DNA of 36,088 nucleotides from Pelargonium cotyledonis (lineage: Eukaryota > Streptophyta > Magnoliopsida > Geraniales > Geraniaceae). This document shows, piece by piece, positions 35,201 to 36,088 of this stretch (position 1 is the first letter of the stretch; every line of letters begins with the position of its first letter). The stretch is from positions 1-36,088 of the forward strand of contig JAYMTA010000176.1 in the NCBI GenBank assembly GCA_036897625.1, in the 5' to 3' direction. The notes under the pieces were generated by a model that worked only from the letters and a program-made list of their open reading frames with translations, did no database searches and was not told the origin of the DNA. Both the position numbers and the translations under genes were made by a program.

Positions 35201-35640
35201 AAAAATTGGTAGGAAGAAGAAGATAGATTTAGAAAAGATATAGAGCTCACGATTTGGTAAGAACTTTCTGTCACATCAACAATGACTTTGACTTACGAAT
35301 TGAAATAAGGAGAGCCTCAACATGATATTTAGATTAGAAAAGTATATATATATACTTAACAAATTTTAGTTTTAGATATTGATATGTAAATTTCTCAACG
35401 AACGCATCACGTCACTTCACATATATTAATAAGTATTTTGAGCTCTAAATCAATGTGAATCTTATGTGAAATTAACAAGAAAGAAGTATCATGTTAGTAT
35501 GTTACACTTACACCTAACGATGGTGACAAGTTGATGCTCATATTGTATATATGAATTAAGTTTCGTAGGTAGGTGTCAATTTATATAAATAGTTTGCACC
35601 ATGTGACTTCACATCACATACGGTTATTAATCTCGTGGAG
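32260..35640. other. Intergenic region downstream of the BTB gene; no gene seen
   Basis: About 3.4 kb. The first few hundred bases are probably 3' UTR and terminator of the BTB gene. Inverse TGGGCC/GGCCCA motifs cluster at 32553-32596, as in site II promoters, but no gene starts downstream. The rest is AT-rich, with many stops in all frames and short low-complexity runs. No RNA gene or intact mobile element was recognised before 35643. Confidence 0.55.
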
Positions 35641-35642
35641 CC

Positions 35643-36088
35643 CACTACAAGAAAATTCTTTATTTCCGACGGAATTTCCGACGGAAATGCTTTATTCCGT
35701 CGGAAAATGAAAAGCGGTTTTTTAATAATATTTTAATAATTTACGACGGACCGTTCCGTCGTAAATATTTACGACGACATTTACGACGGAAGACCTGTCG
35801 TAAATTTTTCGACGGAACAACTGTCGTAAATTTTTCAATGGAACACCGGTCGTAAATTTTTCGATGGAACATTCCGTCGTAGATTCCGTCATAAATATTA
35901 ATTTACGATGGAACATTTCGTCTTAAAAAAAAATTTATTTTTTAATATTTTGAGATCTATTTCTTCTCCTTCTCTCTTCATTTTTGTTTTCTCTCTTCTT
36001 GTCTGAACTCCGGCCCTCTCGCAACTCCGGCCGTCGTTCTCCACCGTCCCCCGCCGTGAACCCCACAGTCCTTCCGCCCTCGCTCCTC
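35643..36088. mobile_element. CACTA (En/Spm-like) transposon terminus, runs off the window
   Basis: The element begins with CACTACAAGAAAATTC, a canonical plant CACTA terminal inverted repeat. The three flanking bases before it are gcc, the expected 3-bp target duplication, but the other end is outside the window. About 250 bases of subterminal repeats follow, then an A/T block and, from about 36005, a GC-rich pyrimidine-biased stretch (ctccggccctctcgcaactc) typical of the inner part of such elements. No transposase frame is visible within the window. Which end of the element this is cannot be told. Confidence 0.9.
35663..35927. repeat. CACTA subterminal repeat array (TTTACGACGGAA core, both orientations)
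   Basis: More than a dozen copies of a 10-12-mer are present in direct and inverse orientation. The outermost three or so read TTTCCGACGGAA or its inverse; the inner ones read TTTACGACGGAA or its inverse, with decayed forms (TTTTTCGATGGAA, TTTCGTC) towards the inner edge. Two copies form a perfect 11-bp inverted repeat at 35740-35750 and 35755-35765 with a 4-base loop (ccgt). In En/Spm such subterminal motifs are bound by the TNPA protein; the equivalent role here is inferred. Confidence 0.85.

Noticed and set aside
1..36088. CRISPR arrays, bacterial operons or phage-type defence genes
   Set aside because: No regularly spaced repeats with unique spacers, no prokaryotic gene organisation; all recognised genes are intron-containing plant genes.

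Overview
This window is eudicot nuclear DNA. It is AT-rich, with small exons separated by AT/T-rich GT-AG introns. Its proteins belong to land-plant families (MIP1 leucine zipper/DUF547, SUVR5, plant TMEM220-like, the At3g50780 type of BTB protein), and it carries plant transposon relics of the CACTA and L1-type LINE classes, with SINE-like traces. The species cannot be fixed from the sequence alone. The gene models below were assembled by hand from exon frames, splice dinucleotides and family resemblance; nothing was aligned by computer.

Layout, left to right. (1) About 120-1520: a degenerate DNA-transposon-like block with inverted termini around a four-copy degenerate tandem repeat. (2) 1727-6188, minus strand: an 11-coding-exon gene for a 610-residue MIP1 leucine-zipper/DUF547 protein, with a 5' leader reaching to about 6975 and a TATA-like box near 7010. 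(3) About 7020-11150: intergenic, with no supportable gene and one block that may be an old transposon relic. (4) About 11200-22978, plus strand: a SUVR5-type histone H3K9 methyltransferase of about 1520 residues, with a 5' leader split by a 2.3-kb intron and 11 coding exons. One 2.8-kb central exon carries three TKC-like Cys/His repeats and four C2H2 fingers; the last six exons carry pre-SET, SET and post-SET. (5) 23547-24249, minus strand and convergent with SUVR5: a TMEM220-like four-helix membrane protein with an apparent GC-AG intron and a frameshift near its C-terminus. (6) About 24260-28560: repeat-rich intergenic DNA with duplicated segments, a SINE-like trace, microsatellites and a clean 5'-truncated LINE with a 16-bp target-site duplication. 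(7) 29236-32156, plus strand: a two-coding-exon BTB/POZ protein of 535 residues with a spliced leader. (8) About 32260-35640: intergenic, nothing recognised. (9) 35643 to the window end: one terminus of a CACTA (En/Spm) transposon with arrayed subterminal repeats.

The four genes look like independent housekeeping or regulatory loci. Their only visible relations are positional: MIP1/DUF547 and SUVR5 diverge, SUVR5 and TMEM220-like converge. I found no gene cluster or clearly new system. The most useful second-look items are the triple Cys/His repeat in SUVR5, the upstream ORFs in three leaders, the GC-AG intron and frameshift in the TMEM220-like gene, a 45-bp retroposon fragment with a perfect 13-bp target duplication inside a SUVR5 intron, the truncated LINE, and the subterminal architecture of the CACTA end.
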